From Alphaproteobacteria bacterium (GTDB taxonomy: Bacteria; Pseudomonadota; Alphaproteobacteria; UBA9219): 64,000 nucleotides of DNA. Below are positions 1 through 8,560 of this stretch, piece after piece (within the stretch, counting starts at the first letter, position 1; every line of letters begins with the position of its first letter). The notes beneath the pieces were generated by a model. The model saw nothing but the letters and a program-made list of their open reading frames with translations. It did not search any database and was not told where the DNA came from. The stretch lies in NCBI GenBank assembly GCA_019233975.1, contig JAFALY010000035.1, positions 1 to 64,000 on the forward strand, written 5' to 3'. The translations under genes were made by a program, and so were the position numbers.

Positions 1-333
1 TTCTTCGTGCCAGACTTTCAGGGCGCGGCGGATATGCGGAATGGTAATGGACCCGCCGACCAACAGGCCGATGGCGATGGTTTCACTCATTTCCTCGCTG
101 GTGACGCCCTGCTTATGGCATTCAATCAGGTGATAAAGGATGCAATCATCGCAACGCAGGACCAGCGATGCGACAAAGCCCAGCAGTTCCTTGGTTTTGC
201 GCGGCAGGGCGCCATCCAGATACGTGGTTGTATCAACGCCCAGAAAACGCTTCATGTCGGGCGTGCTGTATTTCGCCAGAATTTCGTTATAGGCGGTGCG
301 TTCTTTTTGAAATGTTTCGACTTTATTGCTCAT
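1..333 (-). CDS. Carboxymuconolactone decarboxylase / AhpD-like protein (3' end cut by window)
   Basis: The first 111 codons are present; the C-terminus lies beyond the left edge. The translation starts MSNKVETFQKERTAY and carries CDDCILYH, the C-x2-C-x3-H signature of the AhpD/carboxymuconolactone decarboxylase fold, followed by a GLLVGGSITIPHIRRAL helix. In this family the two cysteines act as a redox pair, or the fold serves as a ring-lactone decarboxylase. The Cys pair favours a peroxidase or disulfide-reductase role here, which is inference. The ATG at 331-333 is preceded by AAGGAG on the minus strand, a good ribosome binding site. It lies 17 bases beyond the stop of the lpoA-like gene on the same strand, so the two may be co-transcribed. 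Confidence 0.85.
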   Translation of the reverse strand, partial: MSNKVETFQKERTAYNEILAKYSTPDMKRFLGVDTTTYLDGALPRKTKELLGFVASLVLRCDDCILYHLIECHKQGVTSEEMSETIAIGLLVGGSITIPHIRRALKVWHEE

Positions 334-350
334 AACGACTCCTTGACGGG

Positions 351-1691
351 TTAGGGTTTCACAAAACTGGTGGGCGCACTTTCAATAACCTGCGGGCTGG
401 CGGTTGTGACTTGCAGGATTGCAAGGCCGCGCTCCACATGACCATCGGGGTTCAGGCGGAAAATGCCATCCAGACCTGCAAAGCCGTTCGGATTTGTCAG
501 GCTGGCGGTCGTAAAGCCGTTGTTGCGGCGTGACAGAACGGCGGCGAGTGCTGTCGCGTCATAGGCGAGCGAGGCCAGACGTGGCGGCTCCTGCCCATAG
601 GTTGTGCTGTAACCGGTAATAAACCGGCCACGTGTGGCCGGTTCAGATGCCGCATACCATGCGCCTTGTAAAAACGGCACTTGTTGCGCCAGACCGACAA
701 CATCCCACAGGCCGGTGCCAATGCGGTGCACGCGCTGCGGGTCAAAGCCGGCGGTGGTTAACGGGCCGCTCAAGCGGGCCAGTTCATTGCCGCTTTCAGG
801 CAGAAACAGTGTGTCGATGGTTGCATTATGCATAGACAGATTTTGCAACGCCTGCGGCAGACCGGCATCTGTGGAGGGGTCATAGCTTTCCAGCCCTGCA
901 ACCGTGCCGCCATTTTGCACAACGGCTTGCTGGAACGCGGCGGCGACCAGATGGCCATAGGGCGTATTGGGCACCAGTGCTGCATATTGCCGCCCGCCAT
1001 GTTGCGCGGCAAAGGTGATGATGCGCGTGACCTGCTGTTCGGGCGCAAAGCCCATGACATAGGTATTGGCGCTGGCCAGTGATGTGTCGGTCGACAGCGG
1101 CATGACGGAAATATTGGCCGACAGCGCCGTTTGTCGCACAACCTGAATTTGCGAAGCGAACAGGGGGCCGATGATCAATTGCGCCCCGTTAGCAACGGCA
1201 TCCTGCGCCGCTTTCAGGGCGCCATCTTCGGTGTTGCCTGTGTCGCGCGGCATCAATTGGAAACTGTTGTCGCCCAGGTCGAACAGCGCCAGTTGTGCGG
1301 CATTCTGCATCGCCTGACCCAGCGCGGCGTTCGGCCCCGACAAGGGCAGCAAGAGCGCGACCCGGGTACCATGGCCGATCACGCCCGGTTGGTCGATGCT
1401 GGGGGTGCCTGCGGTAACGGCTGCCACGGGTGCTGCCTGCGGTGGTGTTTCTGCGCCCGCCTGGCCTTGTTCGGTGGTGGGTTGCAGCGTTTGGGCCTTG
1501 TTCGCTTTCTTATTGGTTTGTGCGGCTTTGCCCTGTTGCGCTACAGTGTCTTTGCCAAACCACGACGAAGGCGCGTCCCATGTGCTGTTCTGTGCGCAGC
1601 CTGTTACAAGGCCCAGCGCCAGCAGGGCGGGCAGAACCCGCGCCGGGGCACGTTGAGGGAAAAGATATGTCCAGAAAAACCGCATCTGCAT
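351..1691 (-). CDS. LpoA-like lipoprotein, penicillin-binding protein activator
   Basis: The protein has about 446 residues. A signal peptide ends in the lipobox LVTGC about 32 residues in, so it should be an outer-membrane lipoprotein. A low-complexity Gln/Ala/Thr linker follows, then a periplasmic-binding-protein type I fold from GTRVALLLPLSGPNAALGQA onward, with IIGPLFASQ typical of Peripla_BP_6 proteins. This is the LpoA/YraM arrangement; E. coli LpoA activates PBP1A from the outer membrane. The neighbouring rsmI and yraN match the E. coli yraL-yraM-yraN trio, although here lpoA is inverted. Starts at 1706 (GTG), 1691 or 1685 (ATG) are all possible, and each overlaps the 5' end of rsmI. 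The E. coli TPR-like N-domain is not evident. Confidence 0.82.
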   Translation of the reverse strand: MQMRFFWTYLFPQRAPARVLPALLALGLVTGCAQNSTWDAPSSWFGKDTVAQQGKAAQTNKKANKAQTLQPTTEQGQAGAETPPQAAPVAAVTAGTPSIDQPGVIGHGTRVALLLPLSGPNAALGQAMQNAAQLALFDLGDNSFQLMPRDTGNTEDGALKAAQDAVANGAQLIIGPLFASQIQVVRQTALSANISVMPLSTDTSLASANTYVMGFAPEQQVTRIITFAAQHGGRQYAALVPNTPYGHLVAAAFQQAVVQNGGTVAGLESYDPSTDAGLPQALQNLSMHNATIDTLFLPESGNELARLSGPLTTAGFDPQRVHRIGTGLWDVVGLAQQVPFLQGAWYAASEPATRGRFITGYSTTYGQEPPRLASLAYDATALAAVLSRRNNGFTTASLTNPNGFAGLDGIFRLNPDGHVERGLAILQVTTASPQVIESAPTSFVKP

Positions 1692-2581
1692 CACCCGATT
1701 ATCCACAATTAGCCCAAAGGGTAATAGAGGCTAGCGATTTACCCGCTGAATTACCAGCGGGACTTTACGTCGTAGCAACGCCCATCGGGCATCTGGGCGA
1801 TATTACGCTGCGCGCGCTGGTGACGCTGGCGCATGTCGACAAGATTGCGTGCGAAGATACGCGCGTCAGCGGCGGCATGCTGTCGAAATATGGTATCAAA
1901 AAGCCATTGGTCGCCTGTCACGATCATAATGAAAAAGATATCAGCGCCACGCTGATCAACGACATCAAGGCCGGACAACGTGTCGCCTATATCAGCGATG
2001 CAGGCATGCCGCTGATATCGGATCCCGGCTTTCGCCTTGTGTCGGGGTGTCGTGCGGCGGATGTGCCTGTCACCATCCTGCCGGGCGCAAATGCGGCGTT
2101 GACGGCGCTGGCGGGATCTGGCTTGCCAACCGACCATTTCCATTTCCATGGCTTTCTGCCCGCCAAAGCGGAGGCACGGCGCAAAGCCTTGCAAGACCTG
2201 GCCGCAGAGACGGGGACGCTGCTGTTTTATGAATCGCCACAACGATTGGGCGACTCGCTCGCGGCCATGGAATCTGTTTGGGGTGGTGGACGTGATGTTG
2301 TGGTTGCGCGTGAGCTGACCAAATTATTCGAAGAATATCGCGCGGGCACGCTGTCTGATTTGGCGGCCCATTATGCCGCGGCGGAGGTAAAAGGCGAGGT
2401 TGTAGTGTGCGTCGGCCCACCCCAGGACACAAACGTCACGGTTGATTGGGAGGCAATACTGGTCAAGGCTTTGCGGCACTCAACGTTGCGCGATGCTGTG
2501 ACGGCGGTGAGCACCGCAACCGGCATCAAGAAAAGCATCGTCTATGCACGCGCCCTTGAACTGACCGCTGACGACCAGTGA
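1667..2581 (+). CDS. rsmI: 16S rRNA (cytidine1402-2'-O)-methyltransferase
   Basis: The product of 304 residues has GLYVVATPIGHLGDITLRA, the N-terminal signature of RsmI (YraL), a class III SAM-dependent methyltransferase of the tetrapyrrole-methylase fold. It also has YISDAGMPLISDPG and LPGANAALTALAGSGLPTD, which form the cofactor-binding core. The enzyme 2'-O-methylates C1402 in the decoding centre of 16S rRNA. ATG 1667 is preceded by GAGGGA and gives an N-terminal extension of about 35 residues before the conserved core, longer than in E. coli. The C-terminus ends in an ATGIKKSIVYARALEL helix typical of the family. It runs divergently from the lpoA-like gene with overlapping 5' ends. Confidence 0.95.
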   Translation: MSRKTASASPDYPQLAQRVIEASDLPAELPAGLYVVATPIGHLGDITLRALVTLAHVDKIACEDTRVSGGMLSKYGIKKPLVACHDHNEKDISATLINDIKAGQRVAYISDAGMPLISDPGFRLVSGCRAADVPVTILPGANAALTALAGSGLPTDHFHFHGFLPAKAEARRKALQDLAAETGTLLFYESPQRLGDSLAAMESVWGGGRDVVVARELTKLFEEYRAGTLSDLAAHYAAAEVKGEVVVCVGPPQDTNVTVDWEAILVKALRHSTLRDAVTAVSTATGIKKSIVYARALELTADDQ

Positions 2582-2715
2582 GTGCGGATGGGCTTTGTGA
2601 CGTCACGCGCTTTGCGGCACATTGAGGGCTCTATGAATAGTTATTGGCTTATTGTCCCCGCACCCGCTCGCGACCCGCACCAACCTCATGCGGCGCAAAG
2701 GACAAAGACCGTTTC

Positions 2716-3096
2716 ATGAAAACCGCTGCTGACAGAAAGAAACAAACCTATGATAAAGGCCGGTGGGCCGAATGGCTTGCCATGGCATGGCTGACGCTTA
2801 AGGGGTACCGGATTGTGGCGCAGCGTTACCGCAGCCCGCAGGGTGAGGTTGACCTGATCATCAGTCGTGGCCGCGTTCTGGCGGCGGTTGAGGTCAAAGC
2901 GCGTGCCACACGAGAGGGTGCACTGGAGGCTATCAGTCCGCGCCAGCAGCAACGCATCATACGTGCTGCGCAGGACTATATGGCCGCACGGTCTGTTATG
3001 ACGACAGCCGACGCTGGTTGGGTGTTGCGTTTCGATGTTGTGTTGATTTCACCCCGCACCTTGCCGCGTCATATAGAAAATGCGTGGCAGGCCTGA
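2716..3096 (+). CDS. yraN: YraN/UPF0102 family predicted endonuclease-like protein
   Basis: The protein of 126 residues contains KGRWAEWLAMAWLTLKGY, then QRYRSPQGEVDLI and VLAAVEVKAR. The G-E-V-D and E-V-K residues form the PD-(D/E)XK-like nuclease core of UPF0102. Its function is not established in the family; a DNA-processing role is usually assumed. It lies 134 bases downstream of rsmI, as in many proteobacteria. The start ATG 2716 gives the usual family length; an in-frame TTG at 2644 would add 24 unconserved residues. It converges on the heparinase-like gene with a 7-base gap. The T-run just after the stop could help termination, but the hairpin before it is weak. Confidence 0.9.
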   Translation: MKTAADRKKQTYDKGRWAEWLAMAWLTLKGYRIVAQRYRSPQGEVDLIISRGRVLAAVEVKARATREGALEAISPRQQQRIIRAAQDYMAARSVMTTADAGWVLRFDVVLISPRTLPRHIENAWQA

Positions 3097-3103
3097 ATAA
3101 GGC

Positions 3104-4681
3104 TTAGGCTTTTTTTTCGCGCGTGAGGGTCCAGCGAATGCGTGTTTCGCCGATGCAGCTTGTGCCCGCGATTTTTAACTGCTGGCTGCGTTGTGCTGTT
3201 CCATCACCGCAATAAAGGCCGGCTTCCATGCCTACCGGAAATGTATCGACGCGCAGACGCCAGCCAATGCCCGATTGTGTGCGCAGCAGGGCGGTTTGCC
3301 CGCCATGGGTCAATGACGCCTGTATTTGCGGATGCAAATGCCAACGCAGGGTAAAAGGCTGCGGCGTGTTGCCGATAATCGTGTCCATGCCGGTCAGGGT
3401 GTCGCCATCTGCCGCCAAACATAGATGGCGTTTGTGGGTGATGCCGAATTTGGCGCTGTACCCGTCATGCATCACTTCGACGCAGGGATTGCCTTCCAAT
3501 TCGTAACGCTGCATGTCGCAGGCGATGGCATGAACCACGCCGCCATCGGGAATAATTTCGGCGGCGTTGATGTCATTGATCGTCAGGGTTGAATGTGCGG
3601 CGGTTGCGGCGCAAGCCATACGCCATGCGCTGTCGGCATGGTCGGGGATACCACAATTCACCAGTATACGTTCACGCCCCTGACTGAATTCAAAGGACCC
3701 CAACCCCGCATGGGCTTCCAGGTCATGGTCGCGGGGTGGTGGTGCGGCGCCGTCCACAACCAACAGGCTGCGTCCCGCCGTTACGCGTTCATATCCGGTT
3801 TCCGGCAGACGCCGCAGGACACGCGACTTGATCTCGGCCTGCGTTAAAACGGCGTCGATCATCAGGGATGTTTCTTCCCCGCCGCCATGGAACAGGCCCA
3901 GGCCGCCGTCGCCGTAACGATAGAATTTCAGAACCGGCACCATGGCGGCAATGCCTGTGCGCAGTGGGTCCGGTACCTCGATTTCCGCTGCGCGGAACAG
4001 GTTGCGGATATCAATCAGGTATCGCAGCATCAGCAGGTGTCGCGCAGGCGACCGTGATATATGCCCGCCATCCGGCATAATTTCTTCTTCCATCAGGCGA
4101 CGCAATTGTTCAAAGGCGAGGCCCAGCGCCTTGTCGCCATCCTCGAAATTCAAACCGCCGACCATCAACCCCTTGATGGCGCGCAGCCCGTCGCGCCCAC
4201 GCAATGTGGGTGGCAGGGCGCGGACCAGATGCTTCCACTGGCGGTACAGGCTGGCGACCAGCGCGTCGATGAATTCCGGCGGCGCGTTCTGCGTGTAAAA
4301 ATCATAGAACCCGACCCACGCGGCAATACGTTCGCCCAGCGCGCCGGCCGACCATTCCACATCATTCCAACGTTCATTGTTTTGCAGCCACCCGCCAATC
4401 ATTTGCATGGCGTAACCGCGTGCTTGCGCCGTGCCGACAGCGCGCAGATTGCGCAGGGCAGTGGCAGGATGCGGTGCAGGCGGGCTGTCGAACAGAAAAG
4501 GTTGCGCGTTAATGAGGGACAGGCCCTGATCCGCATGGCCGGGCCACGGGTCGGCCAGAACGAATGACAATCGGTCCGGCGCTTCGCCAGACGACAAAAG
4601 CTTGTGATAAAGCGGGCTGCCATAGGCAACAGACTCAATGCTGCGACGAACCTTGTGCAGTATTTTTTCTGCCGGCTTCAT
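3104..4681 (-). CDS. Heparinase II/III family protein
   Basis: The product of 525 residues has an alpha-helical N-terminal half containing WRHLVRALPP-like and GRDGLRAIKGLMVGG segments and PDGGHISRSPARHL. A beta-rich C-terminal half includes SFEFSQGRERILVNCG and AAHSTLTINDINAAEI. This is the two-domain layout of Heparinase_II_III proteins common in alphaproteobacteria, where substrates are rarely known. The family cleaves uronic-acid polysaccharides by beta-elimination. No signal peptide is visible from ATG 4681, so export is uncertain. The start is backed by AAGGGGG about 10 bases upstream. It lies 41 bases downstream of rpe on the same strand, so the two may be co-transcribed. Confidence 0.85.
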   Translation of the reverse strand: MKPAEKILHKVRRSIESVAYGSPLYHKLLSSGEAPDRLSFVLADPWPGHADQGLSLINAQPFLFDSPPAPHPATALRNLRAVGTAQARGYAMQMIGGWLQNNERWNDVEWSAGALGERIAAWVGFYDFYTQNAPPEFIDALVASLYRQWKHLVRALPPTLRGRDGLRAIKGLMVGGLNFEDGDKALGLAFEQLRRLMEEEIMPDGGHISRSPARHLLMLRYLIDIRNLFRAAEIEVPDPLRTGIAAMVPVLKFYRYGDGGLGLFHGGGEETSLMIDAVLTQAEIKSRVLRRLPETGYERVTAGRSLLVVDGAAPPPRDHDLEAHAGLGSFEFSQGRERILVNCGIPDHADSAWRMACAATAAHSTLTINDINAAEIIPDGGVVHAIACDMQRYELEGNPCVEVMHDGYSAKFGITHKRHLCLAADGDTLTGMDTIIGNTPQPFTLRWHLHPQIQASLTHGGQTALLRTQSGIGWRLRVDTFPVGMEAGLYCGDGTAQRSQQLKIAGTSCIGETRIRWTLTREKKA

Positions 4682-4722
4682 CGGACTACCGCCCCCTTGG
4701 AAAACCAAATCCTATTATACCT

Positions 4723-5388
4723 TTATGCACCGCGCAGGAACTCGATGTTGTCTGCATAAGCGCCTGCACCGCCCTTGAACACGGCCGATCCTGCGACCAG
4801 AACATCCGCACCGGCGGCCACAACCTCGGCTACCGTGTCTGGCGCCACGCCGCCATCGACTTCCAGATCTATCTGCCTGCCGCTTGCGTCGATCAGTTTA
4901 CGGATCGCGCGGATTTTCTCCAATTGCGACACGATGAAAGCCTGTCCGCCAAAACCGGGGTTAACCGTCATGACCAGAATAAGGTCCACATCCAGAATGA
5001 CGTTCTCAATTGCGGCAACGGGTGTGGCGGGGTTCAGGGCGACACCGGCCTTTTTGCCATGCGCCTTAATGACATGCAGCGTGCGGTGCAGATGCGGCCC
5101 AGCTTCGGGATGCACGGTGATGATATCGGCGCCCGCTTCGGCAAAGTCGCGGATATACTGGTCAACCGGCGCGATCATCAAATGTACATCGAACGGTTTT
5201 TTGGTGTGGGGGCGCAGATGTTTAATGACCGTCGGGCCGATGGTGATGTTCGGCACAAAATGCCCGTCCATGACGTCGATATGAATATAATCCGCACCCG
5301 CCGCGTCAACTGCGCGTATTTCCTCACCCAAAGAAGCAAAATCCGCTGAAAGAATAGAGGGGGCGATGCGGATTTTCTGTTGGGTCAT
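4723..5388 (-). CDS. rpe: Ribulose-phosphate 3-epimerase
   Basis: The protein of 221 residues starts with [16 protein letters not shown], the defining N-terminus of Rpe. It has [22 protein letters not shown] and [13 protein letters not shown], which supply the metal-binding His/Asp residues and the phosphate loop of the TIM barrel. It interconverts ribulose-5-phosphate and xylulose-5-phosphate in the pentose phosphate pathway. It sits 8 bases downstream of the small secreted-protein gene on the same strand and just upstream of the heparinase-like gene, so the three probably form one operon. Confidence 0.97.
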   Translation of the reverse strand: MTQQKIRIAPSILSADFASLGEEIRAVDAAGADYIHIDVMDGHFVPNITIGPTVIKHLRPHTKKPFDVHLMIAPVDQYIRDFAEAGADIITVHPEAGPHLHRTLHVIKAHGKKAGVALNPATPVAAIENVILDVDLILVMTVNPGFGGQAFIVSQLEKIRAIRKLIDASGRQIDLEVDGGVAPDTVAEVVAAGADVLVAGSAVFKGGAGAYADNIEFLRGA

Positions 5389-5396
5389 AGGGGTGC

Positions 5397-5858
5397 CTAT
5401 TCCGGTCGGATGGAAAAATGGACGGTGGTGACTTTGCCGTTCGCGCGGGCTGTGATGCGTAACACATCCCCCTCACGCGTATAGGTGCGGCGGTTGGCGG
5501 CTTTCCAACCCAGGTGCGGCAGGCTCTTGTAGTAATAACTATAAACATCATCGACATCAACCATGCCCGTGGCGGTGCTTTCGGCGATGCGGCCCGTGTG
5601 CGGTACGACAAAGATGGTATCGTTCGATGTGTCGACTGTCAGGCCCGGCATCAAGGGCAGGTCATCAATTGCCGTGTCGAACTGCGTACCGTTTTTGCCC
5701 GGCGTCGTGTCGCGTACGGCAAAATCATTAGGGGGCGTGGTATCCTGCAACGTCGCCCGGCTATTGAGCGTGGCGGCTTGCAGGGCAGGCGTCGCCGCGA
5801 CCATGACGGCCAGAGCGACAAGCGATAAAAAGGATAAGGGCAGGACGGAAAGGCGCAT
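5397..5858 (-). CDS. Hypothetical secreted protein
   Basis: This protein of 153 residues has a clear Sec signal peptide ([18 protein letters not shown] core, AxA site near residue 28). The mature part of about 125 residues includes [16 protein letters not shown] and [19 protein letters not shown]. The second half looks like a compact alpha/beta domain rather than a linker. I do not recognise the family. It is immediately upstream of rpe, with only an 8-base gap, so co-transcription is likely while functional linkage is not implied. It is probably periplasmic. Confidence 0.75.
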   Translation of the reverse strand: MRLSVLPLSFLSLVALAVMVAATPALQAATLNSRATLQDTTPPNDFAVRDTTPGKNGTQFDTAIDDLPLMPGLTVDTSNDTIFVVPHTGRIAESTATGMVDVDDVYSYYYKSLPHLGWKAANRRTYTREGDVLRITARANGKVTTVHFSIRPE

Positions 5859-5918
5859 GGGTTCAATCTACCCCATTTCCTTTTATAGAACAATGGGAAA
5901 GGGGTTGCCTGACGGTGG

Positions 5919-6758
5919 TCAGCTTTGCCGTGTGGCGCAATAAAAACTGGACCGTCCGCCCTGCGTTACGCGCTTGATGCCGCCGGTTTTGGCGATGTCG
6001 CAGGTGCAGTCGGGGCAGGCCATCCCTGCGCGGTCATAAACGGCGAATTGATGCTGGAAATAACCCAGCTCACCATCCGCCTTGCGGTAATCCCGCAGGG
6101 TTGAACCGCCTGCTGCAATCGCCGCTTTTAAAACCTTGCGTATGGCAGTCACCAAACGGGTGACCTCATCCGGCTTCAGACTGCCGCATGACCGGGTGGG
6201 CCGGATGCCAGCGCGGTACAGGGCCTCCGAGGCATAGATATTACCGATACCAACAATCCGGCGCTGGTCGAGAAGGAATGTTTTGATGTTCGTCTTGCGT
6301 CCGCGCAACGCTTGCCGCAACCAGTCGAGCGTCAGGGCGGATGTCAGCGGTTCAATGCCCAAATGGGCAAACCACGGATGGTTTTGTATTCGCTGTGCAT
6401 TGACCAGATCGCACAGACCAAACCGGCGCGGATCATTGAACCGAACCGTAACGCCATTGTTGAAATGGAAAACCAGATGATCGTGCTTGCCGGTCTGGTC
6501 ATCGTGCTTGCCGATCACCATCCGCCCCGACATGCCCAGATGCAGCAATAAAACAGACCCGCCATCCAGATGGATCTGGATATATTTGGCGCGGCGGTCT
6601 ATGGCGGTGATGGCCTGCCCCTTCAGTTTGCGCGGCAGGTTGTGCGGCATGGGCGCGCGCAAATCGGCGCGGCGTTGCTCAACCGCCGTTATTGTTGCGT
6701 TTTTCAAGGCCTTGGACAAACCACGGCATACGGTCTCAACTTCGGGTAATTCCGGCAT
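5919..6758 (-). CDS. mutM: Formamidopyrimidine-DNA glycosylase (Fpg) with an incomplete zinc finger
   Basis: The protein of 279 residues begins PELPEVETVCRGL after Met removal, with catalytic Pro1 and Glu2. It has RRAKYIQI (the lesion-contacting Lys), LHLGMSGRM and the helix-two-turn-helix segment GIGNIYASEALYRAGI. It removes 8-oxoguanine and formamidopyrimidines from DNA and nicks the strand. The C-terminal zinc finger reads CPDCTC, then about 20 residues, then FYCATRQS-stop. Family members end in FYCxxCQ, so the fourth cysteine appears replaced by Arg. ATG 6758 was chosen over 6761 because Pro1 must be exposed. The gene is divergent from ubiE. Confidence 0.95.
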   Translation of the reverse strand: MPELPEVETVCRGLSKALKNATITAVEQRRADLRAPMPHNLPRKLKGQAITAIDRRAKYIQIHLDGGSVLLLHLGMSGRMVIGKHDDQTGKHDHLVFHFNNGVTVRFNDPRRFGLCDLVNAQRIQNHPWFAHLGIEPLTSALTLDWLRQALRGRKTNIKTFLLDQRRIVGIGNIYASEALYRAGIRPTRSCGSLKPDEVTRLVTAIRKVLKAAIAAGGSTLRDYRKADGELGYFQHQFAVYDRAGMACPDCTCDIAKTGGIKRVTQGGRSSFYCATRQS

Positions 6759-6820
6759 CATCCCCTCGACAGAAAGCCTGACAAACGTTACAACAGAACG
6801 GTTTTATAAATCACAAGATC

Positions 6821-7627
6821 ATGCCCACACGCAACGCCAGAAAAACACCCCCCAAAATGCCGGATGCCGAAGCCAACTGGTTCGGGCATCGGGCCGTATC
6901 CGCGCAGGAAAAGACCGGTCTGGTTCAGGCGGTCTTTTCATCCGTTGCCGGTAATTATGACGTGATGAACGATTTGATGTCGGGTGGGCTGCACCGTTTG
7001 TGGAAAGACCGGTTGGTTCGCCTGATGCGTCCCAAAGCGGGTCAGGTCCTGTTGGACGTCGCGGGTGGCACGGGCGACGTTGCGCTGCGTTGCTATGACC
7101 GTACGCAGGGGCAGGCGCATATAACGGTTTGCGATTTGAACCCAGAGATGCTGGCGGTTGGCCGTGACAAGGCACGCGACAAAGGCATTCTGGACGTGCC
7201 GACCCCCGTGGGTAACCCCATGCGGTTTATCGTTGGTAATGCTGAAAAACTGCCGACCGACAGTAACAGCGTGGACACCTATTCCATCGCCTTTGGGTTG
7301 CGCAATGTGACACATATCGATCGTGCGCTTGCGGATGCGGCGCGCGTGTTGCGCCCGGGTGGCCGCTTCTTTTGCATGGAATTTACGTCGGGCGTGCACC
7401 CGCGCCTGAAACCCCTTTATGACCGTTATTGCGATGTGGTCATGCCGTTGCTGGGGCAATATGTGGCGGGCGACCGCGCTTCTTATGAATATCTGGCCGA
7501 AAGCATCCAGCGTTTTCCGGCGCAGGAAGATCTGGCCACACGTATGCGCGACGCCGGATTTGAACAAGTGTCGTGGCAGAATCTAACCGGCGGCATTGCC
7601 GTCATTCATTCAGGGTGGAAATTATAA
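6821..7627 (+). CDS. ubiE: Ubiquinone/menaquinone biosynthesis C-methyltransferase
   Basis: The product of 268 residues has the UbiE/COQ5 pattern: VFSSVAGNYDVMNDLMSGG, LDVAGGTGDVALR (SAM-binding motif I), FIVGNAEKLPTDSNSVD and IAFGLRNVTHIDRAL. It adds the C-methyl group to the benzoquinol ring in ubiquinone synthesis. The N-terminus carries a basic extension of about 20 residues; ATG 6857 is a possible shorter start. Its stop overlaps the uppP start by one base (TAATG), so the two are translationally coupled. Confidence 0.96.
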   Translation: MPTRNARKTPPKMPDAEANWFGHRAVSAQEKTGLVQAVFSSVAGNYDVMNDLMSGGLHRLWKDRLVRLMRPKAGQVLLDVAGGTGDVALRCYDRTQGQAHITVCDLNPEMLAVGRDKARDKGILDVPTPVGNPMRFIVGNAEKLPTDSNSVDTYSIAFGLRNVTHIDRALADAARVLRPGGRFFCMEFTSGVHPRLKPLYDRYCDVVMPLLGQYVAGDRASYEYLAESIQRFPAQEDLATRMRDAGFEQVSWQNLTGGIAVIHSGWKL

Positions 7628-8493
7628 TGACCTTTCTACAGGCTTTGTGGGTTGCGATTTTACAGGGCGTCACCGAACTTTTTCCGATCAGCAGCCTTGG
7701 TCATGCCGTCATTATGCCACGCTTGCTGGGCTGGTCGCTGGATCAAAAAGCGCCTGATTTTCTGCCATTTCTAGTGGTTTTACACCTGGGCACGGCGGCG
7801 GCTCTTTTGCTGTATTTCTGGCGCGACTGGCTGGGTTTTGCGCGCGCCGTTCTGGGCGTTGGTGCTGTGGAAGACGTCACGCGCGAACGGCGCATTTTCA
7901 CGCGCATTTGTCTGGCCACGCTACCGGCTGTCGTGCTGGGGTTCGCGCTTGAACATAAATTGCGCAGCATTTTTGGTACGCCGGAGCTGGCCGCTGTGTT
8001 CCTGTTCATCAACGGCTTTGTGTTGTTTGCGGGTGAGAAGCTGCAACGTCGTTTGCATACCAAAAAGAATCTGGCCGTGACCACGCCGCTTGAGGCCATC
8101 AGTTTGCGCGCCGTAGTGATCATCGGTGCGTGTCAGGCGCTGGCGCTCATCCCCGGTATTTCCCGCGCGGGCGCAACCATGGTCGGTGGCCTGCTGGTTG
8201 GTCTGTCGCATCGTGATGCCGCGCGTTTTAGCTTCCTGCTCGCCACACCCATTATCGCGGGTGCGGGCGTTCTGGAAGTGCCCAAGCTTTTGCATTTGTT
8301 GCATGACGGCGCGAGCGTCAGCCTGAATGGTGGCGCCATGGCCATGGCGGGCGTTGTGGCCGGTATTACCGCCTGGTGTTCCACCGCCTTTTTGATGCGT
8401 TATTTCAAAGCGTCAGAGGTTGAAGCCCTAAACCCGTTTGCCTACTACTGCTGGGCTGCCGGTCTTGTTAGTTTAGCGCTGATGACGCTCTGA
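7627..8493 (+). CDS. uppP: Undecaprenyl-diphosphatase (BacA/UppP family)
   Basis: This integral membrane protein of 288 residues is rich in hydrophobic helices. The first family motif is QGVTELFPISSLGH, with the Q-x3-E pattern and SSxGH. The second is IPGISRAGATM, matching PGxSRSxxT except for Ala in place of the second Ser. The enzyme dephosphorylates undecaprenyl pyrophosphate, recycling the lipid carrier for peptidoglycan and other surface polymers. The length is slightly over the usual 265-275 residues. Its start overlaps the ubiE stop; the gene is followed by a hairpin without a T-run near 8513-8532. Confidence 0.93.
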   Translation: MTFLQALWVAILQGVTELFPISSLGHAVIMPRLLGWSLDQKAPDFLPFLVVLHLGTAAALLLYFWRDWLGFARAVLGVGAVEDVTRERRIFTRICLATLPAVVLGFALEHKLRSIFGTPELAAVFLFINGFVLFAGEKLQRRLHTKKNLAVTTPLEAISLRAVVIIGACQALALIPGISRAGATMVGGLLVGLSHRDAARFSFLLATPIIAGAGVLEVPKLLHLLHDGASVSLNGGAMAMAGVVAGITAWCSTAFLMRYFKASEVEALNPFAYYCWAAGLVSLALMTL

Positions 8494-8560
8494 CCCGGCT
8501 TGCATTTTAAACGGCAGGGCTTATGCTCTGCCCCATTCAACCCCTTTAAAGGATGCTCTC

